Below are positions 19,561 to 30,104 of a stretch of 64,000 nucleotides of DNA, in pieces. Under the pieces are notes generated by a model. The model saw nothing but the letters and a program-made list of their open reading frames with translations, was not told the origin of the DNA and did no database searches. This DNA is from Hoylesella shahii DSM 15611 = JCM 12083 (GTDB lineage: Bacteria; Bacteroidota; Bacteroidia; Bacteroidales; Bacteroidaceae). The position numbers and the translations under genes were made by a program. The DNA lies in assembly GCF_000613445.1 (NCBI RefSeq), contig NZ_BAIZ01000009.1:27509-91508 (forward strand), in the 5' to 3' direction. Position 1 is the first letter of the stretch. Every line of letters begins with the position of its first letter.

Positions 19561-20973
19561 TTAGGCTTGTTTGTTGGCTGCAATACGTGCTTCCAACTCC
19601 CAAGTTCTTATTCTGTCTTTGTACAGGTTGTTGGCGTTTACCTTCTCGATGCTCAATGCTGCATCCGAGTTTCCACCCCAACGGCGACAGAGATAGAGCA
19701 CATCGTAGATACGACCAATTTGATATTGGCGCGAGATGTTCAGGCCCATGGCGTAGTCTTCGCCATAGCTGGTGTTGGGCAATCCAATGGCGCGCAGCAC
19801 GGGTGTGTAGAAAGCGCGGGGCGCACCCAGTCCGTTAATGCGCAAAGCATTGTTACGACCGTTGTCGGGTGTCCATTCCTTGTGGTCGATTACGCCTGGT
19901 GGAAGTTCGTTAAGGTCGAAGTCGGTCATCATATACGAGCCAATCACCATGGCGCATTTTTGTTCGTAGAAGGCGTTAACGATGGTTTGCAGCGTGTGTT
20001 CGTCTTTATAAAGGTCGTCGCTATCGAGTTGAACAGCGAACTTTCCGCAACGTGCATCGTTTACACCATAGTTCCAGCAGCCGCCAATACCAAGGTCGTT
20101 GCGCTCGGGAACGAGGTGTACCACGCGTTCGTCGGCCTTGAATGCATCGATGGCTTCGGTGGTTCCGTCGGTGCTATGATTGTCAATGATGATGATATTA
20201 AACTTAAACGAGGTTTGTTGTTTCAGCACCGACTCGATGGCAGCACTGATTGTAGCCGCTCTGTTGCGCACGGGGATAATCACCGAAGCCTCAACTTCGA
20301 AGTCGCCTTGGTTGAAATCGATATCCTTGAAGTTGGGTTCAAGGTAGCCACCAATCTCTTTGAGGTGTTGTGTGCAAGCCTTTTCCATCTCAATTTGTCG
20401 GTCGCGGTTGCGTGGGTCAACATAGTCGAACTGCTTTTCGCCACTCTTTCTGTTGTCTTCTTCCACTTCGCTGTACAAGTATTCGTTGGCGTGCACCAGT
20501 GCATAGAGCTGACTAAGCTTCAAACGTAGGTCGTAAAGTCCGGCGTGTAGATAGCTTTCGGTCATGCGGCTAACACTTTCTTTCAGCGCTTTGGCATTGA
20601 AGAAGAGCACCGAACCAAAATCGAAATCATCTCTCAACGAACCCTTTTGGTAGTCGATTACGGGTGCTTTAACCTGCTCGTCGCCTTTCACCTGGAAGTG
20701 GTCGGCATAAACCATACCAGCTTCAGTGTCTTGTGCAATCTGCAAAAGGCGTTCTAAGGCCAGATAACCCAGTTCTAGCGTGGTGGTTTTGGTGTAAACT
20801 AGTGCATAGTCGGTATTGGTTTCGGCTGCTATTTTGCGAATGGTTTCCGACTTAAACACGGGTTGCTCTAGGCAAACCACCTTATCTACCAACTGCGATT
20901 GGCGCAAGGCCGTAAGCGTTTTGTCAGCTTGGGCCTCGTCGATATAAGGTACGAAACAAGTTATTTTCTTCAT
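19561..20973 (-). CDS. Family 2 glycosyltransferase with duplicated-looking N-terminal region
   Basis: 470 aa, no signal peptide, no clear membrane segment. Residues about 228-330 form a GT-A domain: [20 protein letters not shown], the nucleotide-sugar acidic pair in [10 protein letters not shown], and the metal-binding QLDSDDLY. The first ~220 residues look like a degenerate second GT-A-like unit (start [15 protein letters not shown]). A biosynthetic transferase is unexpected inside a catabolic muropeptide locus; donor and acceptor are unknown. It lies about 300 bp upstream of the AmpG-like gene on the same strand. Confidence 0.82.
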   Translation of the reverse strand: MKKITCFVPYIDEAQADKTLTALRQSQLVDKVVCLEQPVFKSETIRKIAAETNTDYALVYTKTTTLELGYLALERLLQIAQDTEAGMVYADHFQVKGDEQVKAPVIDYQKGSLRDDFDFGSVLFFNAKALKESVSRMTESYLHAGLYDLRLKLSQLYALVHANEYLYSEVEEDNRKSGEKQFDYVDPRNRDRQIEMEKACTQHLKEIGGYLEPNFKDIDFNQGDFEVEASVIIPVRNRAATISAAIESVLKQQTSFKFNIIIIDNHSTDGTTEAIDAFKADERVVHLVPERNDLGIGGCWNYGVNDARCGKFAVQLDSDDLYKDEHTLQTIVNAFYEQKCAMVIGSYMMTDFDLNELPPGVIDHKEWTPDNGRNNALRINGLGAPRAFYTPVLRAIGLPNTSYGEDYAMGLNISRQYQIGRIYDVLYLCRRWGGNSDAALSIEKVNANNLYKDRIRTWELEARIAANKQA

Positions 20974-21284
20974 ATCGTTATGAGTTTATGAGTTTATGAG
21001 TTCTATTGTGGAGTCAGGGAGTTACGGAATGGTGGAGTTAAGTGGGGGTGAAGCTAAGTAGTGAGGGAGTTTTGGATCTAAGGAGTTAAGGAGTTGTGAC
21101 CTTAAGGAGTTAAGGATTTGTGACGTTAAGGAGTTACAGAGTTTGGAGTTTAACCAAATACAGATGTGATGTTAGTCACCTTTTCACTTTTCCACTTTTC
21201 CCCTTTTCCCTTTTTCAGGCCTTTCCCTCTTTTTCTCCTTCTCCCTTTTCACGGTTTTTTCCCTTTTTCACCTTTTTCTTCTTT
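20974..21284. repeat. Low-complexity tract: GAGTTAAGGA words then CTTTTCAC/CTTTTTC pyrimidine run
   Basis: From about 20982 to 21140 the sequence iterates GAGTTTATGA and GAGTTAAGGA words. From about 21175 it becomes a pyrimidine tract of CTTTTCAC/CTTTTCCC/CTTTTTC words that runs on into the 3' end of the amidase gene. The joint motif AGTCACCTTTT recurs at the tract beside susB (58950). Confidence 0.7.
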
Positions 21285-24027
21285 TCACTTTTTCACTTCT
21301 CCAGTAAACGAAGTGATGTGTCGGGTCTTGTTCGAGCTTTGAGTTTGGCTGATTTTCACCTCGTCGTGAGGTTGTCGCATAAAGAAGTCGATGATGGTTT
21401 TCATCAGTTTCTCGCGACTAAATGCCTGCGTTATGCTCTCGAAAGGAAATCCCATCACAAATGTTTTGTAGCTACCTTGCGAGGCAATGGCAGCACTGAG
21501 GTTGTTTTCGGGATAGCGCATCACGGTAAATCCAGTTGAATCGGCCGGCTCGATGGCATCAGGCGACTCCACTATATATTGTTCAGCGTTTAGTGCATTG
21601 GCGTAATTCATCTCGCCCACACCCAGTTGTAGAGGCGAACGCACCATGCGAACGTTGCCAGTAAGTGCAGCACGCGAGTTGCGCCATTTGTATTTGAGCA
21701 CCTCGGTTGCAAAACGTTGGTCGCTTTCCAACGACTTTGTTAAGGGGTTGCACCATAGGTCGCTAGCTACGTAAGCACCCGAAACAAAGAGGTGAACGCC
21801 CCGTTGGGCATATTGGGCAAGTGCGTTTTGCACCTTCGAGTCGAAGGTTTTAAACATCAGTGGGTGTACATCTCCGCGGCCCATCTTGGTTTGGCATTGC
21901 TTACCCAGAATGTAATCAATGAAGGCATAATCGTCTTTAGCCTTGTCAAGACATTCGTTGGCGCACGATTCAAAGCTCAATCCTGCCTTTAAGATGGCTT
22001 CGCCGTGCAAGGCAGGATAGTCGAAAGTGTTACCCGCGATAACCTTAGTCTCTTCGTTACCATAGCTGTCGCCAAATCCGCCCGAGTCATCGTCAAGCCA
22101 AGGCAAGGTTCGGTTAAACTCTTTTTGGCTTCCTATGTAGCTAATATCTTGCACATAAGGTACACCATGGTCGATGTTATCAAGAAAACCCGCATATAAG
22201 GTGTCGGCAGGAGCAGGCGCAACGAAGTCGGCTGGCGCACAAATACGGTCGAACCCATTCACCACCAGTGCCTTCTTGTCCATGCTAGCCGAGCATCTAG
22301 CCACGGCCATTGTTTCCGAAGGAAAACTCTTTCCACCCTTGTTTACAGCCTCTACACGGAAGCTACACACCACATCGGCGGGAATACGAGCCACATAGCG
22401 GTTGCGTTTTACCACCTTACCATTGTCGAATGCGCCGTTACCCAGACGAGTATAAACAATATATCGGTCGGGCATTGCCGATGGTTCGAGAGTGTCGGGC
22501 ACTGCGTTCCAGGTTAATTCCACTTGGTCTCTGCCCTTAAGCGAAGCCGCAAAATGGTTGACAGGCAAGGGTGCAACCACGGGTGTGATGCCTCTTTGTG
22601 CACAGGTAAAGCGCAATATACCCTTGTAAATGGCCCTGCTAACGGTGAAACGAAAACGTGGGTCGAGTCCGTAACGCATGTCGGCAAAGTTTGATGCGAC
22701 AGCAATTCGAGCAACATTGCCGGAACTCGTGGTGTGCGCGCTTCGAAGTAAGAGGCGTCTCTGCTGCCTCGGCTGTTCCATTGCGGTTCGTGCAGTGCGC
22801 GAATATCGTTAAGTATGCTGTTTTGCACACTCTCTGTGAGGTCTTTGCAGAGGTATCTTGACGCGCCATTGGCAAACACGCTGTCGTAAGATTGGGTGTA
22901 ATAGATGCCCAAAGTGCCGATGGTGCGATTGTCTTTAGTGGTGCCGGCATCGCTATGAAAGGCGAATGAAAGGTCGATGGGCACGTTTAAACCCTGCCCA
23001 CTGGGATAACTATCCGACCCGCCTGCTAGCCAGTTCACCCACATACCACGACTTTTATAATCGTCGGTGTAATCGTTTTGGCCCTTCGATTCCGAGTAAA
23101 CGCTGTCTGGTACGCCAGCCCATTGCATCCAATAGCGTGCTGCTTCGGTGAAGCGGGGATAGCCACTCACGTCGGGTCTACCGATGTTTCCCATACCACC
23201 GCCAAACTTTACGCCATCGGCCGTTACAATTTCGCCCACCTTTCCGGTGTTGTTGGTTAGCGTAACACGATGTTGTTGGCCAGCCTTTTCGTTGAAAACA
23301 AACTTGCCAAGGTAAATCCAAGTGCCGCCACCCATCTGTTGGTTTACGCAGAAATGGCTTTCTCCGCTTGATGGTGCACAGTGTAATGAGCAGTTGTGGT
23401 GCTTCCTGGCACTGTTTTATACGATACATAGACGGCATATTCGCCTGTTTTGGGCACGTTGGGTGTCCATTCGGCTGTGCTTTCTTGTCCTTTTTTTATA
23501 GATTGCACACTGCGAAACGTGCCATCTCCAAAGGGATTTTGAAAGGCCATGTATACCTTTTGTCGATGGGCAAAGCCTGCTCCTTGGCCCTGTTGCCATG
23601 TTTGTTGGCCATTGTGTTCTTTGTAAATGGCTTTGCTGTATTGGGTGTTGGCATCGTTATCCACCACCACCTCGTTGGTGTTCCAGTCGCGTTCGCGTGG
23701 CAAGATAACGTTTGCGCCTGCGTTTTCGAGCATGGGTGTGAGGTAGGGTAGCACGTAACTCATGGTGTAAAGGTCTTCCACGGTTTGCAATAGTCGTGCG
23801 CGTTGCCACTCCCAGCGGTCTTGTGTGCGTTCGTAATATCTGCCGTGGCTGTGCCAAAGGGCAATATGTCTGCCCGCAAGTCCTTGTGTGGGTGTAGTTG
23901 GAGCCGACAAGTTGGTTACCAGTGGTTGTTCGCAACGAGGTGCGAAGGTGGTTGGTGCTGCCTGTTGAGCCCTTGTGGCAAGGGCAGTGAGGCACATTGC
24001 TGCTATGATGATGTTGCGTCTAGCCAT
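21285..24027 (-). CDS. N-acetylmuramoyl-L-alanine amidase with golvesin-type and Fn3-like domains; frame broken at ~23365 and ~22691
   Basis: About 914 aa when rejoined, signal peptide MARRNIIIAAMCLTALATRA from ATG 24027. Amidase_3 parts: HIALWHSHGRYY (Zn His), QTVEDLYTMSYVLPYL (Zn Glu), AFHSDAG (Zn His) and MLLELLSHQ (catalytic Glu). A beta-rich golvesin/xanthan-lyase-like domain (EWTPNVPKTGEYAVYVSY to TWIYLGKFVF) is inserted between them. A fibronectin-III-like region and a long C-terminal domain follow. One G restored at ~23365 joins VHHQA to GESHFCVNQQMGGG; one A at ~22691 joins LLSHQ to NFADMRYGLDPRF. It should cleave MurNAc-L-Ala bonds. The last codons (GEVKK) fall in a pyrimidine repeat tract. 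Confidence 0.83.
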
Positions 24028-24032
24028 TTGTT

Positions 24033-25490
24033 TTATACGTTTTGGGGTTTTTCGCCGCGTTTGATAAGCAGGCAAAGACCTGCAAAGGTGAACAGAGCAT
24101 TGAGTATGAGCAATTCGTAACTAAAGTGATAGCCGTTGAACCACGCCTCCGAATGGCGGTCCATCACCCAGCATAGCAAGGGCGAAGCTAAGGCCACGAT
24201 GGGTATCCAGCGGTCGCGCACGGGTTTCTTTATCAGTATGCCAAAGGCAAAAAGACCAAGAATAGGACCGTAAGTGTAGCTGGCCAGGGTGTAAACGGCG
24301 TCTACCACACTGGTGTTGTTCAGCATGTTAAACACGATAATAGACAATCCCATCACCACTGCCATGCCCAAATGCACGCGTTTGCGCATCTTTGTCACTT
24401 CTTCTTCGCTGCGTTGGCCCGCTCCCAATATGTCTACGGTGAACGAAGTGGTGAGCGCGGTGAGCGCAGAGCCAGCTGCATTGTAGGCCGAAGCCGATAA
24501 ACCCACAATGAACAATATACCCACGATTCCCGGAAGCAATGTGCCAGTGGCGATTGTGGGGAACAATTTGTCGCCCGTTGCCTCTATGCCATGGCGCGCT
24601 GCCTCTTCATAGAGCAGCACTCCCAACATAAGGAAGGCGGCAACAACAACAAATTGCAACAAAATGCTTATCACCATGTTCTTTTGCGACTCGCGACTGT
24701 TGCGGCAACTCAAGTTGCGTTGCATCATATCTTGGTCTAAACCAGTCATCGCAATGGTGGTAAAGATTCCTGCAAAGAACTGTTTGAAGAAATATTGCTT
24801 GTGGTTTACATCGTCGAAGAAGAACATACGGCTCATGTCGCTTTCTTTGATATGGCTGATTACGCCTCCAAACGACAGCTGAAGGTCGCTTGCAATGAAC
24901 CAGATGCACAAAGCTACCGACACGATGAGGCAGGTTGTCTTGATGAGATCGGCCCAGATAACCGATTTAACACCGCCTTTGTGCGTGTAAAACCACACGC
25001 ATCCCACCGACAAGGCTACGTTTATCCAGAATGGAATGCCCAGCGGACCGAAGGCCAAAAGCTGCAAGGTGAAGCAAACCAAGAACAAACGAACGGCTGC
25101 ACCTAACATCTTGGAGATGAAAAAGAACCATGCACCAGTGTGATAGGCTTGTTGTCCAAAACGATTGCGCAGGTATTCGTAAACCGATGTGAGCTGCAAA
25201 CGATAGAATAGGGGTGTGAGAACAAAGGCCACAATAAGCTGTCCGGCAATAAATCCGAGCACCAATTGCAGATAGCCAAAGCCGCTTTGTGCCACCATTC
25301 CAGGCACCGACACATAGGTTACGCCCGAGATGCTGGCCCCAATCATGGCAAAGGCCACCATGTACCACTTACTTTGGCGACTGCCTGTGAAGAAAGCGGC
25401 ATTGTCCACATTGCGTCGGGCAAGAGCCGATACAAGGAACAGCACAACGAAGTAGGCCATAACGGTGGCGAGAATTGCTAATGGGGTCAT
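24033..25490 (-). CDS. Sodium:solute symporter (SSS family), probable MurNAc/muropeptide-related uptake
   Basis: 485 aa, about 13 hydrophobic segments. The N-terminus carries FFTGSRQSKWYMVAFAMIGA and ISGVTYVSVPG, and the core GLDQDMMQRNLSCRNSRE, typical of SSS transporters. It ends 5 bp before the amidase ATG, so the two form one transcript. In this context Na+-driven uptake of MurNAc or a product of the locus is likely; a dedicated transporter for free MurNAc is known in Tannerella. Sialic acid or another sugar acid is the alternative. Intact frame. Confidence 0.85.
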   Translation of the reverse strand: MTPLAILATVMAYFVVLFLVSALARRNVDNAAFFTGSRQSKWYMVAFAMIGASISGVTYVSVPGMVAQSGFGYLQLVLGFIAGQLIVAFVLTPLFYRLQLTSVYEYLRNRFGQQAYHTGAWFFFISKMLGAAVRLFLVCFTLQLLAFGPLGIPFWINVALSVGCVWFYTHKGGVKSVIWADLIKTTCLIVSVALCIWFIASDLQLSFGGVISHIKESDMSRMFFFDDVNHKQYFFKQFFAGIFTTIAMTGLDQDMMQRNLSCRNSRESQKNMVISILLQFVVVAAFLMLGVLLYEEAARHGIEATGDKLFPTIATGTLLPGIVGILFIVGLSASAYNAAGSALTALTTSFTVDILGAGQRSEEEVTKMRKRVHLGMAVVMGLSIIVFNMLNNTSVVDAVYTLASYTYGPILGLFAFGILIKKPVRDRWIPIVALASPLLCWVMDRHSEAWFNGYHFSYELLILNALFTFAGLCLLIKRGEKPQNV

Positions 25491-25854
25491 GTTGGTTTAA
25501 TTAATAGTCAGCTCTCTGCTGCCTCTTTAAGGGGTTGTTGTTTCTCACCACCAACCCCTCTCTCGGTTGTGAGAGGGGTGGCGGTGTGCCTTTCGGCTTG
25601 CTATGAGACTGAGTTGGTTTTTGTTTTAAATCTTTTGCCCTCCATTTAGGGCTATTGTTTATTGATATCTTGTTTCTTAAAGCTTGAGATGATGCTGTTG
25701 GACTAGCTTTGTCACCACGTAAGAAGGACTCAAGGCACTGGCTGTATAGCTTCGGTTAAAGGCGAGCAGAGATTAAGAGAGGCATAAATACACTTTGCCT
25801 AATATGCTCTTCTCGACTTGAAGCGAGGGTGTGCGCCTGGCCATCTTCTAATAT
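25491..25854. other. Intergenic region with GC-rich palindrome 2
   Basis: 364 bp between the second namZ and the symporter, same strand. It holds a palindrome ACCCCTCTC / GAGAGGGGT at 25554-25579 and no ORF of note. No clear promoter for the symporter was found. Confidence 0.5.
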
Positions 25855-27021
25855 TTACTCCTTATATAGAAGGTATTTCTTCCTACTCTCTTTAAATTTC
25901 TCCAGTTCGGGTTGCCACACGGCGCGAATTTCTTCGTTAGAACGCCCCTCGATAATCATCTTTTGCACATAGTCTACGCCCACCAGCTTGGTGAAGAATG
26001 GCGTAAAGAAGTGTTCGCCTATGTTGAGATTGCGATAGGCATTGATGATATACGAGAGATCGAAGCCACGTTTGATAATCTCATCATGGGGCATTTTGCT
26101 CAAGTCTACACCATAACAACGCTGGTTAAGCTGTGGCGGGTTCTTCGCTCCATCAACACTTCGCGGTGTGAAACTGTGCGCATAGCCCACCATCTTCGGG
26201 TGTCCGTATTGCTGAAAGGGCAAATCGGTGCCACGACCTAGGCTTACATCGGTGCCTTCGAACAGGCAAACAGCGGATAGAGATATATCGACTGCATGTT
26301 AGGCAGGTTAGGAGACGGAGCAATGGGTAGTTCCCAAAGGTGGAATGGGTGTAGTTGTTGCAGGTAACGACGCTCAAACGGCATTTTGCGGCGCCATCTA
26401 GCCAGCCTTCTCCATTAATCATACCAGCCATCTCGCCCAGAGTGAGACCGTGAACCACGGGTATGGGCAACGCACCAACACCCGATTTGTGTTTCATGTC
26501 GAGCAGCGGACCGTCTACGTAGCTACCGTTAGGGTTGGGACGGTCTAATATCAACATCCTGGTTTTGGTCTTAACGCATGCGTTCATCAACTGAAGCATG
26601 GATATATAATAGGTGTAGAAGCGCAGTCCCACGTCTTGAATGTCTACCACAAGCACATCCGTCTTCTTCAAAACATCGGTATTGGGCTTGCCATCTTTGC
26701 CATTGTAGAGCGAAAAAATGCGCACACCCGTTTTCTTGTCAACATCGTTTTGTACATGTTCACCAGCATCGGCCCTACCTCTAAATCCGTGTTCAGGACC
26801 GAAAACGCCCACCACGTTCACTTTATTCTCAATCAGAAGGTCGAGAATATGCTTGCCATTTACCACAGCAGTGTGGTTAGCAAAAAGTGCCACCCGAAGC
26901 TTTTTCAGTTCGGGTAGATAGCTTCTGTGCGCTCGTCGCCACATATAACCTGCGTGTTCTGCGCCTTAACGCCGATGGCGACAAGGCAAACTAACACTAA
27001 TAACGTAACAATTTTTTTCAT
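25855..27021 (-). CDS. namZ: Exo-beta-N-acetylmuramidase NamZ (DUF1343), copy 2; three frame breaks
   Basis: About 389 aa once repaired. ATG at 27021 gives the signal peptide MKKIVTLLVLVCLVAIGVKA. Family signatures are present: VALFANHTAVVN, VFGPEHGFRGRADAGEH, DIQDVGLRFYTYYISM and LILDRPNPNGSYVDGPLLD. Adding one base at ~26913 (CCC-GAA-CTG), ~26337 (TTT-TGG-GAA) and ~26273 (around CCG-CT) yields one continuous frame through NLPNMQSIYLYP to CLFEGTDVSLGRGTD and the C-terminus KKYLLYKE. Three independent one-base losses in one gene could mean decay, but the motif set is complete. It is the first gene of the locus, with its own promoter. Confidence 0.82.
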
Positions 27022-27050
27022 GTCAAGGCGGTTTCTAGTTGCTAACAACG

Positions 27051-27087
27051 CAAAGTTAGTGTATTTTTTAGAATTAGAAACACCAAA
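27051..27087 (-). promoter_or_regulatory. Predicted promoter at the head of the muropeptide locus
   Basis: On the minus strand, -7 box TAACTTTG (complement of 27051-27058), with TTTG at 27084-27087, 25 bp away and so longer than ideal. Leader of about 25 nt before the namZ copy 2 ATG at 27021. No operator-like repeat was recognised beside it. Confidence 0.5.
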
Positions 27088-27574
27088 TTAGGAATTTTTA
27101 GATTTCTTATTGATGTTTTGCAAAATCGCGACTAGTTGTGTTCTTATGTTTAAAAAGCGAAACCTTTGCTTTTATTGCCTTAATGAGGGCAATGCGCATT
27201 ATGCTTGGTAGTACAGACAAACAGAGCCTCTCAGGTAGTTTTTGAGACTAAAATATTTTACAAATAGTGTCTTATTGGATGGCTGTCGACAATGCTTTGC
27301 GGGGTTAAAGACGCTGTTTAGCCTCTATGCTGATGCTTTTAGCTTTTGCTTCGTAGCGAAGGGTGTGCTGCTTTTTGCTTTCTATTCATAAGTCTCCTTT
27401 CTTCTAGACGTCTGGTTTGGAGTTTAGGGCATTTAACTTTGCCATCGCTTTTGGGTTTTCTGTTGTAAACTTTAGTCGTATAGATCGGATTTTATGGGCT
27501 ATACGCCAACGTTATTAGACCTTAGTTGTGCCTTGTAAAAGCTTTCGAGCCATGTTTAAACCAGCTAATACGCC
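27088..27574. other. Intergenic region without recognised features
   Basis: About 490 bp of AT-rich sequence between the muropeptide locus promoter and the end of the MutS-like gene. A small hairpin CTTCG-TAG-CGAAG lies near 27348; I see nothing else. Confidence 0.4.
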
Positions 27575-29386
27575 TTAGTGGTTTAGAATTTTCTTTAATA
27601 AGAACGTGGCATTCTGGTTTTTGGCCACGCCTGGCGTGATGCGATAGGAGTAAGTTACGTCGTTACCCAATTCTATTTCAAAGCAATAGTTGGCAAAACG
27701 TGTTGGCGCTTCGTCTTCCAACTTAGAAAGTTCAAGGTCGTGGGTGGCCACTATGCCACTGGCAGGTAGCTTCGCCATGGTTTGCAGAAACAATCGCGAA
27801 CCATTAAGCTTGTCGAGAGAGTTTGTTCCCTTCAATATCTCATCGAGAATAATAAAGGTATTGGGGTTGTTGTGACAATAGTTGATAAGCTGTTCTAGTC
27901 GAATAAGTTCGGCATTGAAGTACGAAATGCCTTGAGTAAGATCGTCGGTGGTGCGCATGCTGCTGAAAAGCCAAAAGCAAGAGATACGCATCTCGCTGGC
28001 GAAAACGGGCAAACCCACCATGGCCAGTACATAGTTAACTCCCACACATCTTAAGAATGTGCTCTTGCCTGCCATGTTAGCACCTGTAACAATGTGGTAT
28101 TGGCCTTGCTCGATGTGCAGGTTGTTGCCCACTGCTTTGGTACTTAAGAAGGGGTGGCGCAGGTTGGAGGCATGATAAAGGATGTGAGGTGTGTCTTCAA
28201 TTTGTGGTTCAACGGCCTCGGGGTGGTTGTATTTGAAAGTGGCCAACGACACAAGGGCGTCCATGGCACTAAGATTTTCTACCCAAAGCGAAAAGTGTTG
28301 CAGGTTGCTATCCTGCCATTTCAGAAACTTACGCACAAGGAAGAAATCGCTAAGAAATAGGGCATTTGCAAACATTAGTCCTAAAACATTGCTTCGACGG
28401 TCAAGACTTCCAATGATTTGTTCTAGTTGTTTGAAGGCTTGTAAAGCCCCTTCCATCTCGGTTTTTATCTGTTTGTTTTGCGCTGCTTGCAGCTCTTCGG
28501 CTGTGATAAGACTAATCAATTGCACGCAAGCCGTTAGCTCTGTATGTAGCAGATTGGCCGTTTTGCTCACCGCCCTAAGCGAGTTTGAGCATAGCAACAT
28601 GGCTGCGAAGAAGTTGATGATGGCCCACCAAATGGGGATGTTGGCGCTCAAAGGGGTGAAGATAGCGAGCAAGGCAGTGACCCAAAAGCCAACGATGGAT
28701 GCGCAGGCTAAGCACAGTGAGAGAGGCGAGAGGGCAAAACGGGGTATGCTTATGGCCGATGCGTTGGCCATGGCTTGCGTGAGTTGGGCGCTGTTGATGC
28801 TGTTTGCTTGTCCCTTGCCTTGGGCAATAAAATGCATTCGCCACGTGTATTTATCGACTAGTTCGTTAATGGCTTCGCGTTTGCTTTCTACTTGTGCCTT
28901 AGCTTCTGCTGTAGCCCCTGGCAAAGCGGTTAAAGCCTGTGCCAGCGCATTGCTTCCGCCTGATGAAACGGTGCGGTTAAGTCGATGAAAAAGCGATGAA
29001 GGCCCGAAGATATCTAGGTCGAGGGCGAAGGGATGATGGGCATCGGCATGGTGCGAACCATCGTCGAAGGGACTGAAATCGCCCTCTAGAAATCGCGCCT
29101 CGTCTTCGTAGGCTTGGCAAAGCTTACCAATGGCCGTGATGGCCGATTCGTTTCGCACATCCATTCGCCTAATTAGCACGTATATTACTAAGCAAGCGAG
29201 GGCTATCCATAATGTCCAAGTGGCATTGTGCAAGGTGGTGGCGAGGGTTAGAAATGTTAACATCGCCAAAAACGATGCTATTTCGCCTGCCACAAAATAG
29301 CGGTTCTTGTGTTTTAAGCTTGCGAGTTGTGTGGATAGTTCGGCTGCTTGCCTTAAATAGGCTGCTTTGAGCGAGGCTGATTTCAT
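27575..29386 (-). CDS. Membrane-anchored MutS-family ATPase
   Basis: 603 aa. The C-terminal ~200 residues are a MutS domain V ATPase: Walker A GANMAGKSTFLR, FSSMRTTDDLTQGISYFNAE, Walker B TFIILDEILKGT and VATHDLELSKLE. The N-terminal half lacks the MutS mismatch-recognition and connector domains. It carries two pairs of hydrophobic segments (about residues 48-75 and 215-265) instead, so the ATPase is probably membrane-tethered. This matches a poorly characterised MutS-like family; a classical mismatch-repair role is unlikely. Last gene of the hpt-led minus-strand run. Confidence 0.83.
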   Translation of the reverse strand: MKSASLKAAYLRQAAELSTQLASLKHKNRYFVAGEIASFLAMLTFLTLATTLHNATWTLWIALACLVIYVLIRRMDVRNESAITAIGKLCQAYEDEARFLEGDFSPFDDGSHHADAHHPFALDLDIFGPSSLFHRLNRTVSSGGSNALAQALTALPGATAEAKAQVESKREAINELVDKYTWRMHFIAQGKGQANSINSAQLTQAMANASAISIPRFALSPLSLCLACASIVGFWVTALLAIFTPLSANIPIWWAIINFFAAMLLCSNSLRAVSKTANLLHTELTACVQLISLITAEELQAAQNKQIKTEMEGALQAFKQLEQIIGSLDRRSNVLGLMFANALFLSDFFLVRKFLKWQDSNLQHFSLWVENLSAMDALVSLATFKYNHPEAVEPQIEDTPHILYHASNLRHPFLSTKAVGNNLHIEQGQYHIVTGANMAGKSTFLRCVGVNYVLAMVGLPVFASEMRISCFWLFSSMRTTDDLTQGISYFNAELIRLEQLINYCHNNPNTFIILDEILKGTNSLDKLNGSRLFLQTMAKLPASGIVATHDLELSKLEDEAPTRFANYCFEIELGNDVTYSYRITPGVAKNQNATFLLKKILNH

Positions 29387-29494
29387 GTGCGAAAGGTTTT
29401 TAGAACTTGTTAGGGATTAGGATTTTCTTGGTTTTCTGGGCTTGCTATGGTTTATAGGGCATCTCATTATTCTAGCGTTTTTAGTTGCTAGTTA

Positions 29495-30049
29495 TCATTC
29501 TTCCATCCAATAATCCACGTCGGGGTTAATTTCGCGTGCCACTTCGCCCTCTCTTCGTTCGTCATAATCGAGCAATCCAAAGCGATCCACCGAATACACC
29601 TTGCGTTCGTAGTTGGCAACTAACGTTTGTAAGAAATTGGTGGCATTAAGACTCACGGCATCAATAAAAGCAAACTCGTCTAGAAAGGTGATGGCCACCT
29701 CGTCTGTGGTGCGGTTGATGGCGTAATAACCATTCTCATCGTCGCGCAACAGCGGCAACCAGTCGGCGCCATGCACCTTTTTAAGGGCTTCGTAAGCTGC
29801 AGACCAGTCGTTAACGTGAATTAAACGAAAACCCGGAATAAAGTCGATGAAGTCTTCGCGTTTGCATTGTCGTGGCGTACCCGCCACCTTATTATATATA
29901 TAAGCAAGTAATGGAGGGAGTGGCGAGCCAGCAACAAACTCCAATTGTTGCGTGGCGTTGGGCTCAGGAAGTCCTAAACTCTCGGTATAGCCCTTGCGTT
30001 TGTTTTCAGAAAGAGCCAAAAAACGGTCGAAAAGCTGTTGTATGTCCAT
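29495..30049 (-). CDS. SMI1/KNR4 (SUKH)-like protein
   Basis: 184 aa, acidic, cytosolic. GSPLPPLLAYIYNKVAGTP followed by DFIPGFRLIHVNDW and FLPL-like turns resembles SUKH-fold proteins, many of which are immunity proteins of contact-dependent toxins. No toxin gene is visible next to it, so an immunity role is not supported here. It sits between the MutS-like gene and the LytM gene, all on the minus strand with 50-110 bp gaps. Confidence 0.6.
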   Translation of the reverse strand: MDIQQLFDRFLALSENKRKGYTESLGLPEPNATQQLEFVAGSPLPPLLAYIYNKVAGTPRQCKREDFIDFIPGFRLIHVNDWSAAYEALKKVHGADWLPLLRDDENGYYAINRTTDEVAITFLDEFAFIDAVSLNATNFLQTLVANYERKVYSVDRFGLLDYDERREGEVAREINPDVDYWMEE

Positions 30050-30104
30050 CTTCTTTTGCGGTTTGTTGATTGTTTGTTAATGAGGGGTTGTGGCCCTCGT
30101 GTTG

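Noticed and set aside
19405..20529. 374-codon plus-strand ORF
   Set aside because: Antisense shadow of the glycosyltransferase gene; composition follows the complementary codons.
29495..30049. SUKH protein as part of a toxin-immunity system
   Set aside because: No toxin, polymorphic repeat or secretion gene adjoins it; neighbours are housekeeping or envelope genes.
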